This document shows positions 7,817 through 16,733 of a stretch of DNA of 64,000 nucleotides, one piece after another; the stretch's first letter is position 1, and each line of letters opens with the position of its first letter. The position numbers and the translations under genes were made by a program. Origin of the DNA: Fusicatenibacter_A intestinipullorum (GTDB taxonomy: Bacteria; Bacillota; Negativicutes; Acidaminococcales; Acidaminococcaceae); NCBI GenBank assembly GCA_019117495.1, contig DWZP01000026.1, forward strand, positions 1-64,000. Direction: 5' to 3'. The notes below the pieces were generated by a model, which ran no database searches, had not been told where the DNA came from, and saw nothing but the letters and a program-made list of their open reading frames with translations.

Positions 7817-8575
7817 ATGAAATGTATACGTTTTGAAGCGAATGGCAACAAAAGAATAGGTTTTATTGACGGAGATGTAGTAAGAACTGTTTATGGCAGC
7901 CTGGAAACTTTCTGGCGTATAACAGATGAAGTTTTCCGTTTGGAAGATGTTAAACTTTTAGCACCCTGTGTGCCTAAACAGATAATTTGCGTTGGTTTTA
8001 ACTACCGCAGCCATGCTGAGGAGTTTCATGCCGAAGTACCGAAAGAACCGATGCTGTTCAGTAAGGCGGCACATACAATTATCGGTGACGGCGCTGCGAT
8101 AGTATATCCCTGGCAGAGCAAAGAAGTGGTTTATGAAGCCGAACTGGGCGTAGTTATAAAAAAACGTATGCGCAACGTAAAACCGGAAGATGTAAAAGAT
8201 TATATTTTGGGTTATACCTGCGCCAACGACGTAACCGCCCGTGATTTGCAGCTTGACGATGTGCAGTGGCTGCGCAGCAAATCCTTCGATACTTTCTGTC
8301 CGTTGGGCCCCTGGCTTGAAACAGACCTTGACCCGACAGACTTAAGCATTAAAACTTATTTGAACGGTGAACTTAAACAAAACGGCCGTACAAGCGATAT
8401 GGTATATAATCCGTATGAAATTTTAAGTTATATCTCCGAAAGCATGACGCTGGATGCCGGTGATTTGGTGCTGACAGGCACGCCGATGGGCTGCGGGCCG
8501 ATGGTACCGGGCGATGTTGTTACGGTGGAAATTGAAGGCATCGGCAAACTGACGAATACCGTAGTAAAAGGCTGA
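7817..8575 (+). CDS. Fumarylacetoacetate hydrolase family protein
   Basis: 252 residues. The fold core begins at IICVGFNYRSHAEEF. It contains YEAELGVVI (metal-binding Glu residues), ILGYTCANDVTARDLQ and LSYISESMTLDAGDLVLTGTP, all canonical for the FAH superfamily. Members of this length are usually acylpyruvases, oxaloacetate tautomerases/decarboxylases or 2-hydroxyhepta-2,4-diene-1,7-dioate isomerases. The exact substrate cannot be told. The start directly abuts the PHP gene's stop, so both are in one transcript ending at the 8606 terminator. Confidence 0.85.
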   Translation: MKCIRFEANGNKRIGFIDGDVVRTVYGSLETFWRITDEVFRLEDVKLLAPCVPKQIICVGFNYRSHAEEFHAEVPKEPMLFSKAAHTIIGDGAAIVYPWQSKEVVYEAELGVVIKKRMRNVKPEDVKDYILGYTCANDVTARDLQLDDVQWLRSKSFDTFCPLGPWLETDLDPTDLSIKTYLNGELKQNGRTSDMVYNPYEILSYISESMTLDAGDLVLTGTPMGCGPMVPGDVVTVEIEGIGKLTNTVVKG

Positions 8576-8603
8576 TTAAAAAGCTGACTAATATTATGTG
8601 GCT

Positions 8604-8635
8604 GTAAAAAAAGACGAGCTATCGTCTTTTTTTAT
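8604..8635 (+). terminator. Intrinsic terminator
   Basis: Stem AAAAAAAGACGA / TCGTCTTTTTTT with a short loop. Confidence 0.85.
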
Positions 8636-8689
8636 TTGGGCAGCGTAAAAAAATTTGCAAATGTATTTTTTTAAGGGGGAAGATATATT

Positions 8690-9340
8690 TTGAATACAGA
8701 ACAGCACTTTAAAGCGAGGATTATTATGTTTATCTGTGGCATTGCTACAATGACTTTCGGCATAGCACTGTCGTGTAAGGCTAATTTAGGTACGTCGCCG
8801 ATATCGAGCGTACCCTGGGTTTTAAGCCTTTGTACGCCGTTCAGCGTTGGTTTTTTAACCATAGCAATGAATTTGCTTTTTGTTGCTGTACAGCCGCTTT
8901 TACTGCGTGCTTTTTACTGGCGCGAACTGATGGGGCAGGTAATAGTTACCATTCCTTTCGGCAACAGCATAGATTTTTTTATGTGGGTTTTGCAGGATTA
9001 CAACCCGGATACGCTTCTTGAACGCTGGATAGCCTGCCTTGCAAGCGTGGTTATTCTCGCCTTTGGCGTATTTTTGGAAGTACGTGCTAAAATTTTTCTG
9101 GCAGCCGGTGAAGGCCTGGTAAATGTACTGGCATTTGTAAGCCATAAAAGTTTCAGCCTTATTAAAAACTGTTTTGATATTTCGCTGGTTACGCTTGCCA
9201 TTATTATTGCCTTTATGGAGTTCGGCGGCTTGCACGGCGTTGGCCTTGGCACGGTGGCTGCTGCTGTTTTGGCAGGCAGAATAATTTATTTATATGAAAC
9301 CTACCTGCATTTTTTTGACAAATGGAAGGTAAAAGCCTGA
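8690..9340 (+). CDS. YczE/YitT-like integral membrane protein
   Basis: 216 residues with about five membrane segments. The N-terminal GIATMTFGIALSCKANLGTSPISSVPW is the signature of the YczE/YyaS family (DUF6198-type): a small-residue-rich helix followed by a LG-T-S-P motif. The function is not established; YczE in Bacillus is needed for lipopeptide production, but that cannot be transferred. The TTG start is preceded by AAGGGGGA about ten bases upstream. The gene stands alone with its own upstream terminator. Confidence 0.75.
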   Translation: MNTEQHFKARIIMFICGIATMTFGIALSCKANLGTSPISSVPWVLSLCTPFSVGFLTIAMNLLFVAVQPLLLRAFYWRELMGQVIVTIPFGNSIDFFMWVLQDYNPDTLLERWIACLASVVILAFGVFLEVRAKIFLAAGEGLVNVLAFVSHKSFSLIKNCFDISLVTLAIIIAFMEFGGLHGVGLGTVAAAVLAGRIIYLYETYLHFFDKWKVKA

Positions 9341-9349
9341 TTATAGGCG

Positions 9350-9375
9350 AATAATAAAATAGATTGTTTATTATT
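9350..9375. promoter_or_regulatory. Inverted repeat upstream of the MATE gene
   Basis: A perfect 9-base repeat AATAATAAA / TTTATTATT with an 8-base spacer lies between the YczE-like gene and the MATE gene. It has no T-tract, so an operator is more likely than a terminator. The binding protein is unknown. Confidence 0.4.
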
Positions 9376-9443
9376 TAAAAAGATGTTACAATGAAAATGT
9401 TGACTAATAAGTCTGACTGATTAATATACAGGCAGGGATACTT

Positions 9444-10793
9444 ATGAAAAATATGACGGAAGGCGAACCGCTGAAATTAATAATACCTTTTATGATACCG
9501 CTGTTAATAGGCAACGTTTTTCAGCAGCTGTACAATATCGCCGATATAATTATAGTTGGGCGTACCATAGGCGTTAACGCACTGGCAGCTGTTGGTGCAA
9601 CCGCACCGCTTTTTATGATGCTGGTAATTTTAACGCTGGGCATGAGCGGCGGTTTCAGTGTCGTTACGGGGCAGCTTTTCGGTGCGGGAGATTTGGACGG
9701 CGTGCGCCGGAGCGCGGCAATGTCAACCATGCTTTGCACAATGTTTGTAATTATAATGATGGCTGCAGCGGTAATGTTTATTGACCCTGTATTGGCGCTT
9801 ATGAACATACCGCCGGAGCTTTATGCCGACGCCAAAAGCTATGTTATGATTATTGTTTACGGCCTGATTTTTATGATGGCCTATAACATGCTTTCCAACA
9901 TTCTGCGCTCGCTTGGCGACAGCAAAACACCGCTGTACTTTTTAATTGTGGCTACGCTGCTCAACATTGTTCTGGCGCTGGTATTTATTATCAACTTTGG
10001 CTGGGGCGTGCCGGGAAGCGCGCTGGCACTTGTAGTGGCGCAGGGCTTTTCCGGGCTGCTGTGCATAATTTATATTGCCAAAAAGTTTCCGGTGCTGCAT
10101 GTGCGTTTAAGCGATTTTAAATGGGACAGCCGTTTTGCGTGGGAGCATATCCGCATGGGCCTGCCAATGGCAGTGCAGTTTTCGGTGCTTGGCCTTGGCA
10201 TGATTATTATTCAGGCTATTTGCAATCAGTTCGGTTCCGAAACCATTGCTGCTTTTACATCCGCCATGCGGATTGAACAGTTGGCCTTGCAGCCGATGCT
10301 TTCATTCGGGCTTGCCATGGCTGTATATACGGCGCAGAACTTCGGTGCGCGCAAGTTTGGCAGGATAAGCCGCGGCGTAAAAAAATGCTCGCAGTTATCG
10401 CTGGCTTTCAGCCTGTTTGCAGCAGTTATAATGTATTTCTTCGGTCAGGAAATGATTGGCATCTTTCTGGATAACCCAAGCCCGAAGGTTATGTCAGAAG
10501 CCAAGCAGTATCTGCATTTAAGCGTGCCGTTCTATTTCTTTTTAAGCCAGATTTTTATTTACCGCAACTCGGTACAGGGCATGGGTATTTCAATGATTCC
10601 TATGCTTTCAGGCGTGGTGGAACTGCTTCTGCGTTCTGCGGCAGCCTCGTATTTAACCATTGATTACGGTTATACCGGCGTATGCTATGCCAGCCCGATT
10701 GCCTGGGTTGGGTCTTCTATATTTTTGTTTGCCAGCTACCATTACTTTTTAAGGCTGCTGGCGCGTAAAAATTTGGGTTTTAAACTAAAATAA
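9444..10793 (+). CDS. MATE-family efflux transporter
   Basis: 449 residues and 12 predicted membrane segments in two halves. The start EGEPLKLIIPFMIPLLIGNVFQQLYNIADIIIVGR is the classic MATE N-terminus, with P-x-x-x-G-x-x-F-Q-x-x-Y-N-x-x-D. MATE proteins export drugs or metabolites driven by Na+ or H+. This one belongs to the NorM/DinF-like group of anaerobic Firmicutes; the substrate is unknown. A second MATE protein is encoded at 37908-39221. The M20 peptidase gene follows after 20 bases and may be co-transcribed. Confidence 0.9.
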   Translation: MKNMTEGEPLKLIIPFMIPLLIGNVFQQLYNIADIIIVGRTIGVNALAAVGATAPLFMMLVILTLGMSGGFSVVTGQLFGAGDLDGVRRSAAMSTMLCTMFVIIMMAAAVMFIDPVLALMNIPPELYADAKSYVMIIVYGLIFMMAYNMLSNILRSLGDSKTPLYFLIVATLLNIVLALVFIINFGWGVPGSALALVVAQGFSGLLCIIYIAKKFPVLHVRLSDFKWDSRFAWEHIRMGLPMAVQFSVLGLGMIIIQAICNQFGSETIAAFTSAMRIEQLALQPMLSFGLAMAVYTAQNFGARKFGRISRGVKKCSQLSLAFSLFAAVIMYFFGQEMIGIFLDNPSPKVMSEAKQYLHLSVPFYFFLSQIFIYRNSVQGMGISMIPMLSGVVELLLRSAAASYLTIDYGYTGVCYASPIAWVGSSIFLFASYHYFLRLLARKNLGFKLK

Positions 10794-10813
10794 ATATTCG
10801 TTGGAGGTGCTGT

Positions 10814-11938
10814 ATGGAAAACAAACAAATGCTGGAGGAATTTCTGGAGCTGGTGCAGATTCCGGTAAACTCCCGTAATGAAAGGCAGATTGCCGATGTA
10901 CTTAAAGCCAAACTGGAAGCGCTGGGGCTGGAGGTTACGGAAGAAGACACCGGTGCCAAAATCGGCGGCAATGCCGGCAATATAAGGGCAGTGCTGCGCG
11001 GCACGGCAGATTGTGAGCCGCTGCTTTTTTCCGCGCATATGGACCGTGTTGCCAATAACGGTGCCATTAAACCGATTGTTGATGAGGAAAAGGGCATTGT
11101 GCATACCGACGGCAGTACGATTTTGGCTGCTGATGACGTTGCCGGACTGTGCATTATATTGGAGGCGCTCCGCAAATTAAAAGCATCCGATAAGCCGCAC
11201 GGCGATATTGAAGTGGCATTTTCTGTCTGCGAAGAATTTGGCATTTTAGGCGGCAGGCATTTTGATTTCAGCAAATTCCGCGCTAAAAGCGGCTATGTTT
11301 TCGACGCTGAAGGCGATATCGGCGGCATTGCCATTCAGGCTCCGGCCAAATGCAGCTACTGCTATAAAATTCACGGCAAAGCCTCTCATGCGGGCGAAGC
11401 TCCGGAAAAGGGCATTAACGCCATCCGCGCAGCCGCAGCCTTGATACTGGCTATTCCGGATAACAGGCAGAGCGCAAACTCCACTGCAAATATTGCTTCG
11501 GTGCATGCAGGCGGCCCGGCGCTGAACATTGTATGCGATTACGCCGAAGTAAACGGTGAAATGCGCAGTACTGATGCCGGTGAATTTGAAGCGCTGCTTA
11601 AAAAATATGCAGATGCAGTGCCTGTAATTGAAAAAGAATACGGCGTTAAAATAGATTATTCTTCGGACGTGCTTTACAAAGCATTCTGCCTGAATGAAAG
11701 CAGCAGACCGGCGGCACTTACTGCCAAAGCCCTGCAAAAATGCGGCGTTGAGCCTAAATTTGAAAAGAGCGGCGGCGGTATGGACGCTAACCATTTTAAC
11801 GCTAACGGTATTGAAACCGTAGGTATTGCGGTTGGTTATTTTAATTGCCATACCGGCGAAGAATACCTGAAATTGGAAGATTTTTATAAATGCGGCGAAA
11901 TGGCAGCGCAAATTGCGTGGCTTGCAGCTGAAAAATAA
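10814..11938 (+). CDS. M20-family metallopeptidase, PepT-like
   Basis: 374 residues. All M20 zinc-site motifs are visible: SAHMD with the first His, ADDVAGLC with the bridging Asp, SVCEEFGILGG with the catalytic Glu pair, FDAEG, and GGMDANHFNANG with the last His. The length and the DDVAG form match the tripeptidase T-like YqjE group, cytosolic aminopeptidases acting on small peptides. A dimerisation lid is inserted around residues 180-290. GGAGG precedes the ATG by 7 bases. Confidence 0.88.
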   Translation: MENKQMLEEFLELVQIPVNSRNERQIADVLKAKLEALGLEVTEEDTGAKIGGNAGNIRAVLRGTADCEPLLFSAHMDRVANNGAIKPIVDEEKGIVHTDGSTILAADDVAGLCIILEALRKLKASDKPHGDIEVAFSVCEEFGILGGRHFDFSKFRAKSGYVFDAEGDIGGIAIQAPAKCSYCYKIHGKASHAGEAPEKGINAIRAAAALILAIPDNRQSANSTANIASVHAGGPALNIVCDYAEVNGEMRSTDAGEFEALLKKYADAVPVIEKEYGVKIDYSSDVLYKAFCLNESSRPAALTAKALQKCGVEPKFEKSGGGMDANHFNANGIETVGIAVGYFNCHTGEEYLKLEDFYKCGEMAAQIAWLAAEK

Positions 11939-11940
11939 AA

Positions 11941-11977
11941 AAAACGGCAGGGTTTTAAAAACTCTGCCGTTTTTTTA
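11941..11977 (+). terminator. Intrinsic terminator
   Basis: Stem AAAACGGCAG / CTGCCGTTTT with a run of T after it. Confidence 0.85.
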
Positions 11978-12002
11978 TAAGTGTTTTAATTTATAAGCAA
12001 AA

Positions 12003-12620
12003 CTAATCAATAAAGTTGGTTAAAATCTGCGGCTCGCGTTCAGGCAGGCCGTATTTTTCTTTTCCCAGGGCAATGCTTTTAATTAAAAATGCCATGTTTT
12101 TGCCAAGCGTACGCATGGTTTGCAGGCCTTCTTCGTCTTTGCACACATCATCCGGCGTAAAGCCGTGTACGCTGTTCCAGTACTGGCTGGAGGCAACCGG
12201 CATGCCGACAATGGTGAAGTATTTGTTAAGTTCGTCAAAGGTGGCAGAGCAGCCGCCGCGGCGTGCGGATACAACGGCAGCGCCGACTTTCATGCTCTTA
12301 TCAAACGGAGTGCTGAAAAAGAGCCTGTCCAAAAAGCTGATTAAATTGCCGTTGGCAGAAGCATAATAAACAGGCGTGCCGACAACAAGCCCGTCACATT
12401 CGGCAAATTTAGGTGCAACTTCGTTTACAATATCGTTAAAAACGCATTTGCCGTTCTTTTTGCAGGCACGGCAGTCAATGCAGCCGCGGATTGCCTGATT
12501 GCCGATATGGACGATTTCCGTTTCGATTCCTTCCGCTTCCAAGGTTTTGGCAACTTCGCTGAGTGCGGTAAAAGTGCAGCGTTCTGCTTTGGGGCTGCCG
12601 TTTATTAAAAGAACCTTCAT
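12003..12620 (-). CDS. Iron-sulfur flavoprotein, NADPH-dependent FMN reductase family
   Basis: 205 residues with a flavodoxin-like fold. INGSPKAERCTFTAL is the FMN phosphate loop and VGTPVYYASANG the isoalloxazine loop. Between them is a compact Cys motif, C47-x2-C50-x2-C53-x5-C59, that matches the 4Fe-4S site of Isf-type flavoproteins from methanogens and clostridia. Isf moves electrons between ferredoxin and acceptors such as oxygen or peroxide; that role here is inference. A strong AGGAGG site precedes the ATG. The gene is monocistronic, and its promoter region contains a palindrome at 12677-12690. Confidence 0.85.
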   Translation of the reverse strand: MKVLLINGSPKAERCTFTALSEVAKTLEAEGIETEIVHIGNQAIRGCIDCRACKKNGKCVFNDIVNEVAPKFAECDGLVVGTPVYYASANGNLISFLDRLFFSTPFDKSMKVGAAVVSARRGGCSATFDELNKYFTIVGMPVASSQYWNSVHGFTPDDVCKDEEGLQTMRTLGKNMAFLIKSIALGKEKYGLPEREPQILTNFID

Positions 12621-12676
12621 TTAAAATACCTCCTGAAAAGTAATTAAATAACTGCTGTAATAATATATTACCACAT

Positions 12677-12690
12677 TAAAGTTCACTTTA
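12677..12690. promoter_or_regulatory. Palindromic operator candidate for the flavoprotein gene
   Basis: TAAAGT-TC-ACTTTA is a perfect 6-2-6 palindrome, adjacent on the minus strand to a TTGACT -35-like box and followed by TGGTAATAT. Its place suggests repression of the flavoprotein gene by an unidentified regulator. Confidence 0.45.
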
Positions 12691-12706
12691 GTCAATACCA
12701 AAATTA

Positions 12707-12730
12707 AAGGCACGGTTTAAGCCGTGCCTT
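12707..12730 (-). terminator. Terminator after the dipeptidase gene
   Basis: Stem AAGGCACGG / CCGTGCCTT followed on the minus strand by TTAATTTT. Confidence 0.75.
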
Positions 12731-12737
12731 GTGTGTT

Positions 12738-13685
12738 TTACAGTACCTTTTGCAGAAGGTTAATTACGTTTTGGTGGGTAATTTTATTGATGGTTTCATC
12801 GCTGTAATACTTGCTTAAATACTCTATAAGCGGTTTGTAATCCTGTACGCCCTGAATATTATAGGGCGGATGGGAAATGCCGTCAAAATCGCTGCCAAAG
12901 CCGATATGGTCATCATTGCCGATAAGGTTCAGCATGTAGTCGATGTGCTTATACACGCTCTCTATGCAGGCATTGCGCCAGTCTTCTTCAAGAAACTGCC
13001 CTGCAAATGTAATGCCGGCAAGGCCGCCGTTTTGTGCCAGTGCCTTAATCTGTTCATCGTTAAGGTTGCGCGGGTGGGAGCAAAGGCTTTTGGCATTGGA
13101 ATGAGTGGCGATAATCGGCTTGGTGCTTGTTTCAATAACGCTCCAGAAACCTGCTGTGGAAATGTGGGAAACGTCTACCAGCATACCCAGTCGGTTCATT
13201 TCCGCTACAACCTGTTTGCCGAAAAGAGTCAGCCCGCTGCCGGTGGCTTCTTCGTTAATGCCGTCGGCAATGTCGTTGCGGTTGCTCCAGGTAAGCGTCA
13301 TGGCACGCACGCCAAGTTCGTACAGGCAGCGCAGCGCTTCCAGGCTGCCGTCAATGGCGCCGCCTTCTTCAATGGCAAGCAGGGTTGCAGCTTTGTGTTT
13401 CAGTACATTGCCTGCGTCTTCGGCGGTACGCACTTGCAGCACATCAATGCCGTTTTCGTGCAGTTTTTTTATTTCCTGGTTGTATTTATCAAGCAGGCAC
13501 AGGGTATAACGCAGGCCGCCCTGATAGCGGAAAACTTCAGTAGGTACATAAATAGCGCAGAATTGCAGGCCGCCGCCAAGGGCAATCTGGCGTTTAATAT
13601 CAAAGTGCTGTTCGTTTTCGTACAGCGAAGCGTTTTTATTGTAGAGTTCGGTTAAAGTATCGCAGTGGCAGTCGCAGATAAACAT
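12738..13685 (-). CDS. Membrane dipeptidase (peptidase M19 family)
   Basis: 315 residues. DCHCDTLTEL near the N-terminus provides the H-x-D zinc ligands. AIEEGGAIDG carries the bridging Glu. VDVSHIS and ATHSNAKSLCSHPRNLNDEQ carry the later His ligands. GFGSDFDGI closes the site. These are the standard M19 (renal dipeptidase-like) elements. Bacterial members cleave dipeptides, often with broad specificity including D-residues at the C-terminus. No signal peptide is seen, so it is probably cytosolic. It follows dcuC on the same strand after 65 bases and a weak hairpin, so partial read-through is possible. Confidence 0.9.
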   Translation of the reverse strand: MFICDCHCDTLTELYNKNASLYENEQHFDIKRQIALGGGLQFCAIYVPTEVFRYQGGLRYTLCLLDKYNQEIKKLHENGIDVLQVRTAEDAGNVLKHKAATLLAIEEGGAIDGSLEALRCLYELGVRAMTLTWSNRNDIADGINEEATGSGLTLFGKQVVAEMNRLGMLVDVSHISTAGFWSVIETSTKPIIATHSNAKSLCSHPRNLNDEQIKALAQNGGLAGITFAGQFLEEDWRNACIESVYKHIDYMLNLIGNDDHIGFGSDFDGISHPPYNIQGVQDYKPLIEYLSKYYSDETINKITHQNVINLLQKVL

Positions 13686-13709
13686 TGTATCAGTCCTTTC
13701 TTAAAAACA

Positions 13710-13737
13710 AATAGCTGCCGCAGAAGCAGCAGCTATT
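13710..13737 (-). terminator. Weak terminator or attenuator between dcuC and the dipeptidase gene
   Basis: Stem AATAGCTGC / GCAGCTATT with an inner GC pair is followed on the minus strand by TGTTTTTAAG, an imperfect T-tract. Confidence 0.55.
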
Positions 13738-13750
13738 GAAGTTAAACTTA

Positions 13751-15124
13751 TTAAATTCCAGCGTAGTAATAGTAGAAGGTCATGCCGAGAGTTACAGCCA
13801 AAGCGCCGCACATCGGAATGAAGGTACGTTTAACAAGGTCGAAGCTCGAAACGTTGCCCATGCCGGAAGATACAACGATAACTGCCGTAATCGGGGAGCA
13901 GGTACGTGCAATGGAGGCTGCAAAGTGCATCGGCAGAAGCATGAGCACAGGATGCAGACCCGTATGTGCCGCAACAGCAGGGGTAAGTGCCGCAAAGGCA
14001 AAGAACGGAGCGTTGCCGCTGCCCATAACGATGGAGCTGAATACGATAATGGAAACCATTACCAGCATCATTGCCATCGGGCCGAAGCCCAGGGTTTTGC
14101 TGCCTTCGATAAGGCTGTCGATAGTGCCCATGGAGAGCAGGCCCTGTGCGAAGGTTTGGCCTGCAATAATAAGGGTAATTACATTGGCCATCTGCATACC
14201 GAGGCCGTCGAAGAAGGTCTGGATATCGGCAAATACTTTTTTGCCGTCACGCCAGCGTGCAAATTCGCAGCAGGCACCGATGAACAGGCCGATGAACATA
14301 GCCATAACGATGTTCATTTTAATGGTGGTAATCCACAGGGAGCTGAAAGAAAGAATAAGGCTCAGAGGAATTACAGGCAGAACTGCATACCACAGCGGAG
14401 CGGAATCGGCAGGGTTTTCTTCTGCTTTTTCAACTTCCATCGGTTTAACAACATGGCCCATGCGTTTATCCATGTATTTCTGGGTAAAGTAATGCAGCGC
14501 ACCTACAACTACAAAAGCTACCATAACAATAGGAACCTGATAGTTGGTCCAGTACAGTACGGGGTCTACGCCGGCGGTGGTTGCCGAAAGAATAGTACCG
14601 GTATCACTCGGGCTCCAGTCGAAGCACAGGGTGGAGGCAACTGCTGCCGTAGCGGCAAGGCGGCTTACGCCGAGGCCGATAAGAATCGGGAACATGGTTA
14701 CCATCAGCAGCATGGCAAGGCCGGAGGCACTGTTGATGCAAAGGCCGATTAACATGCCGACAACCCAGGTGCCGGAAAGTACAAGGTAAGGAGATTTTAA
14801 TGCCAGCAGCGGTTTAATGGTTAAGCGTACCAGTGAGCGGGATGCGCCGATGCGGTCCATATAACGTGCAAACGCGCCTACGGACATAATGTTAAGGCCG
14901 AGACCAGCGGCATTGGAGCTCATGGTTTTGCGCATAAATTCAAATGCGTCGAAGAACCAGGAACCGGTAGATGCTTTTTCCGGCAGGATTGTGCCATAAC
15001 CGCAAAGCACGGCAATGTACATTAAAATCATGCCGCCCAGGAAAAGTACGGGCTGCGGCTTATATTTTTTATAGATAAGAAAGCCTACCCAAAATGTTAC
15101 AAGTGCGGAAATTACAATACCCAT
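13751..15124 (-). CDS. dcuC: Anaerobic C4-dicarboxylate transporter DcuC
   Basis: 457 residues and about 12 membrane segments. The match to the DcuC family is good across the length: YAPxxG-type hydrophobic N-terminus, INSASGLAMLLMVTMFPILIGLGVSRL, TLCFDWSPSDTGTILSA and VMGSGNAPFFAFAALTP. DcuC carries succinate, fumarate and related C4-dicarboxylates in anaerobic cells, mainly as an efflux or exchange carrier. For a succinate-using or succinate-forming Negativicute this would be central to energy metabolism (inference). The start has AGAGAGG in front. The long upstream region contains an inverted repeat at 15249-15265. Confidence 0.88.
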   Translation of the reverse strand: MGIVISALVTFWVGFLIYKKYKPQPVLFLGGMILMYIAVLCGYGTILPEKASTGSWFFDAFEFMRKTMSSNAAGLGLNIMSVGAFARYMDRIGASRSLVRLTIKPLLALKSPYLVLSGTWVVGMLIGLCINSASGLAMLLMVTMFPILIGLGVSRLAATAAVASTLCFDWSPSDTGTILSATTAGVDPVLYWTNYQVPIVMVAFVVVGALHYFTQKYMDKRMGHVVKPMEVEKAEENPADSAPLWYAVLPVIPLSLILSFSSLWITTIKMNIVMAMFIGLFIGACCEFARWRDGKKVFADIQTFFDGLGMQMANVITLIIAGQTFAQGLLSMGTIDSLIEGSKTLGFGPMAMMLVMVSIIVFSSIVMGSGNAPFFAFAALTPAVAAHTGLHPVLMLLPMHFAASIARTCSPITAVIVVSSGMGNVSSFDLVKRTFIPMCGALAVTLGMTFYYYYAGI

Positions 15125-15248
15125 CTAATCATCCTCTCTGTTTTATAGTTAGAACTAGTTACAGTATAAGCTAAAACCGCAGGCAAAGGCAAGCAAAAAA
15201 GCTATAAATTAACAGAAAATTTTCAAAATATCAATAAATTGTTAAGTT

Positions 15249-15265
15249 TATAAGTACAACTTATA
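15249..15265. promoter_or_regulatory. Inverted repeat upstream of dcuC
   Basis: TATAAGT-ACA-ACTTATA is a perfect 7-3-7 palindrome about 125 bases upstream of the dcuC start and just past the cbiK stop. It could be an operator; no T-tract supports a terminator. Confidence 0.4.
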
Positions 15266-15289
15266 TATTAAACGCTGAAAACAAAAACT

Positions 15290-16249
15290 TTATTCCGCAG
15301 TTAATTTCTGCCAGGCTTCCAAAGCGCGGGCAACAAACAGGCGGCGGATATTTTCATTTTCGCCCATGCCGTGCAGATAAGGCGTTACTTTAAAGCCGCA
15401 GCTTTCCAAAATGGTTTTATGCGAGTCTTCATCGTCACCTGCCATATCGTTATTGGCATGGTCACCTGCCACCATCATGGCGGGCATAATGGTAATTTCT
15501 TTAATATCTTTCGCTTTTAAAAGCGGAATAACGGTATCAAGGTGGGGCCAGCCTTCTACGGAATAAATATAGGCGTTGTCAAAACCAAGCTCGTTGAGGC
15601 GGTTCTGCATTACCGAATAATAGGCATTGGCCGGGTGCGGCGTGCCGTGCGCCAGAAGAAGAACGGCGCTTGCGGGTGCAGGCTGCGGGAACTGCGTGCT
15701 TAAAGCCTGCATGGTGTCTTTAATATCGTCACGCTGGTCTTCCTGGCCCATCCAGTACATCAGCGGCGTGCCGAGCGACATTTTTTTAAACAGGGTTTTA
15801 TAACGGTTAAAAACAAAAGTTTTATAAGCGTATTCAATGCCGGGAATAATATCCAGCGAGCAGATGGCAACGCGGGTATAGCCCTCTTTATGCAGCGCTT
15901 CAAGCGCTTCTTCCGGCGTCGGGTAAGTTATGCCTTCATTCTTTTTAATGCGTTCAATAACAATATGGGAGGTAAAGGCAAGTTCGGCTTTTACGCCCGG
16001 GCAGGCGGCTTTTATTTCTTCAAAAACTGCATCAATGGTGCGGCGGCGCGTGTCTTTATAAGTAGTGCCAAAGCTTGTAACAAGAATGGCGCCTTTATCC
16101 GGCAAAGCTGAACGTTCGGGGTTTTCGTAAACGCATACGCCAATTTGTGCGGCGTCCAGAAGGGAAGGGGTTGCCGTTTTTACTTCGTTGCTTAATTTGT
16201 AGCCTGCTCCCGTATCGGCAGCAAAAAGGGGGTTAAATGTTTTCTGCAA
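15290..16249 (-). CDS. cbiK: CbiK-type sirohydrochlorin cobaltochelatase
   Basis: About 319 residues. The CbiK core runs from AILVTSFGTTYKDTRR to the C-terminus. Metal-binding His residues occur in LLLAHGTPHPANAYY and in MMVAGDHANNDMAG, and IPGIEYAYKTFVF is also typical. CbiK inserts Co2+ (or Fe2+ in siroheme synthesis) into sirohydrochlorin in the anaerobic B12 route. About 55 residues precede the core with no clear signal peptide, longer than enteric CbiK. The TTG at 16249 is chosen: AAAGGAG lies eight bases before it, whereas the GTG at 16258 overlaps that ribosome site. It follows a DtxR-family regulator with a terminator hairpin between. Confidence 0.88.
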   Translation of the reverse strand: MQKTFNPLFAADTGAGYKLSNEVKTATPSLLDAAQIGVCVYENPERSALPDKGAILVTSFGTTYKDTRRRTIDAVFEEIKAACPGVKAELAFTSHIVIERIKKNEGITYPTPEEALEALHKEGYTRVAICSLDIIPGIEYAYKTFVFNRYKTLFKKMSLGTPLMYWMGQEDQRDDIKDTMQALSTQFPQPAPASAVLLLAHGTPHPANAYYSVMQNRLNELGFDNAYIYSVEGWPHLDTVIPLLKAKDIKEITIMPAMMVAGDHANNDMAGDDEDSHKTILESCGFKVTPYLHGMGENENIRRLFVARALEAWQKLTAE

Positions 16250-16273
16250 AAGATTCACTCCTTTAAATTTTAT

Positions 16274-16304
16274 AAAAAAACCTTTCTGCCGCGACAGAAA
16301 GGTT
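16274..16304 (-). terminator. Terminator/attenuator between the DtxR gene and cbiK
   Basis: Stem AACCTTTCTG / CAGAAAGGTT followed on the minus strand by TTTTTTATAAA. It ends some 25 bases before the cbiK start, so it may limit read-through into cbiK. Confidence 0.8.
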
Positions 16305-16328
16305 CTGATATCCGCCTGATGGTGTTTT

Positions 16329-16712
16329 TTATTTGGTTTTAATGCTGCATTCAGCCAGATGTTTTTTTATGCCTTCAAAAGTTTCCGGGCTGATTACATG
16401 TTCAATGCGGCAGGCATCATGTTCGGCAATATCAGCAGGTACGCCGATATGTTCGGCAAAGAAACGGGTAAGCACTTTATGGCGTTCAAGCACTTCCTGT
16501 GCTTTGGCAAGTCCGGCATCGGTAAGCACAATATTGCCGCCTGCTTCCACCAGAATAAAGTTTTCGCGTTTTAAAATACTCATGGCACGGCTGACGCTGG
16601 CTTTAGTAAAATTCATCTGTTCTGCCACATCAATGGCACGCACTTTACCATGTTTCTGCTGTAATTGCAGAATCGTTTCCAAATACATTTCGCCTGATTC
16701 CTGCAAAATCAT
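16329..16712 (-). CDS. DtxR/MntR-family metal-dependent transcription regulator
   Basis: 127 residues. An N-terminal winged helix has SGEMYLETILQLQ and VRAIDVAEQMNFTKASVSRAMSILK as recognition helix, then the metal-binding dimerisation domain with LTRFFAEHIGVP, AEHDACRIEHVIS and a final helix. The His, Glu and Cys positions match the anchor metal site. The C-terminal SH3 domain of DtxR is absent, as in MntR. It probably senses Mn2+ or Fe2+. ATG 16712 is eight bases after GGAGG. A perfect inverted repeat immediately upstream (16734-16761) suggests autoregulation. The cbiK gene and a membrane protein flank it on the same strand. Confidence 0.85.
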   Translation of the reverse strand: MILQESGEMYLETILQLQQKHGKVRAIDVAEQMNFTKASVSRAMSILKRENFILVEAGGNIVLTDAGLAKAQEVLERHKVLTRFFAEHIGVPADIAEHDACRIEHVISPETFEGIKKHLAECSIKTK

Positions 16713-16733
16713 AATCAAGACCTCCGTGCTGCA

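Noticed and set aside
13736..14752. 338-codon open frame on the plus strand
   Set aside because: Antisense to dcuC; His/Asn/Gly-rich translation with no membrane segments or motifs.
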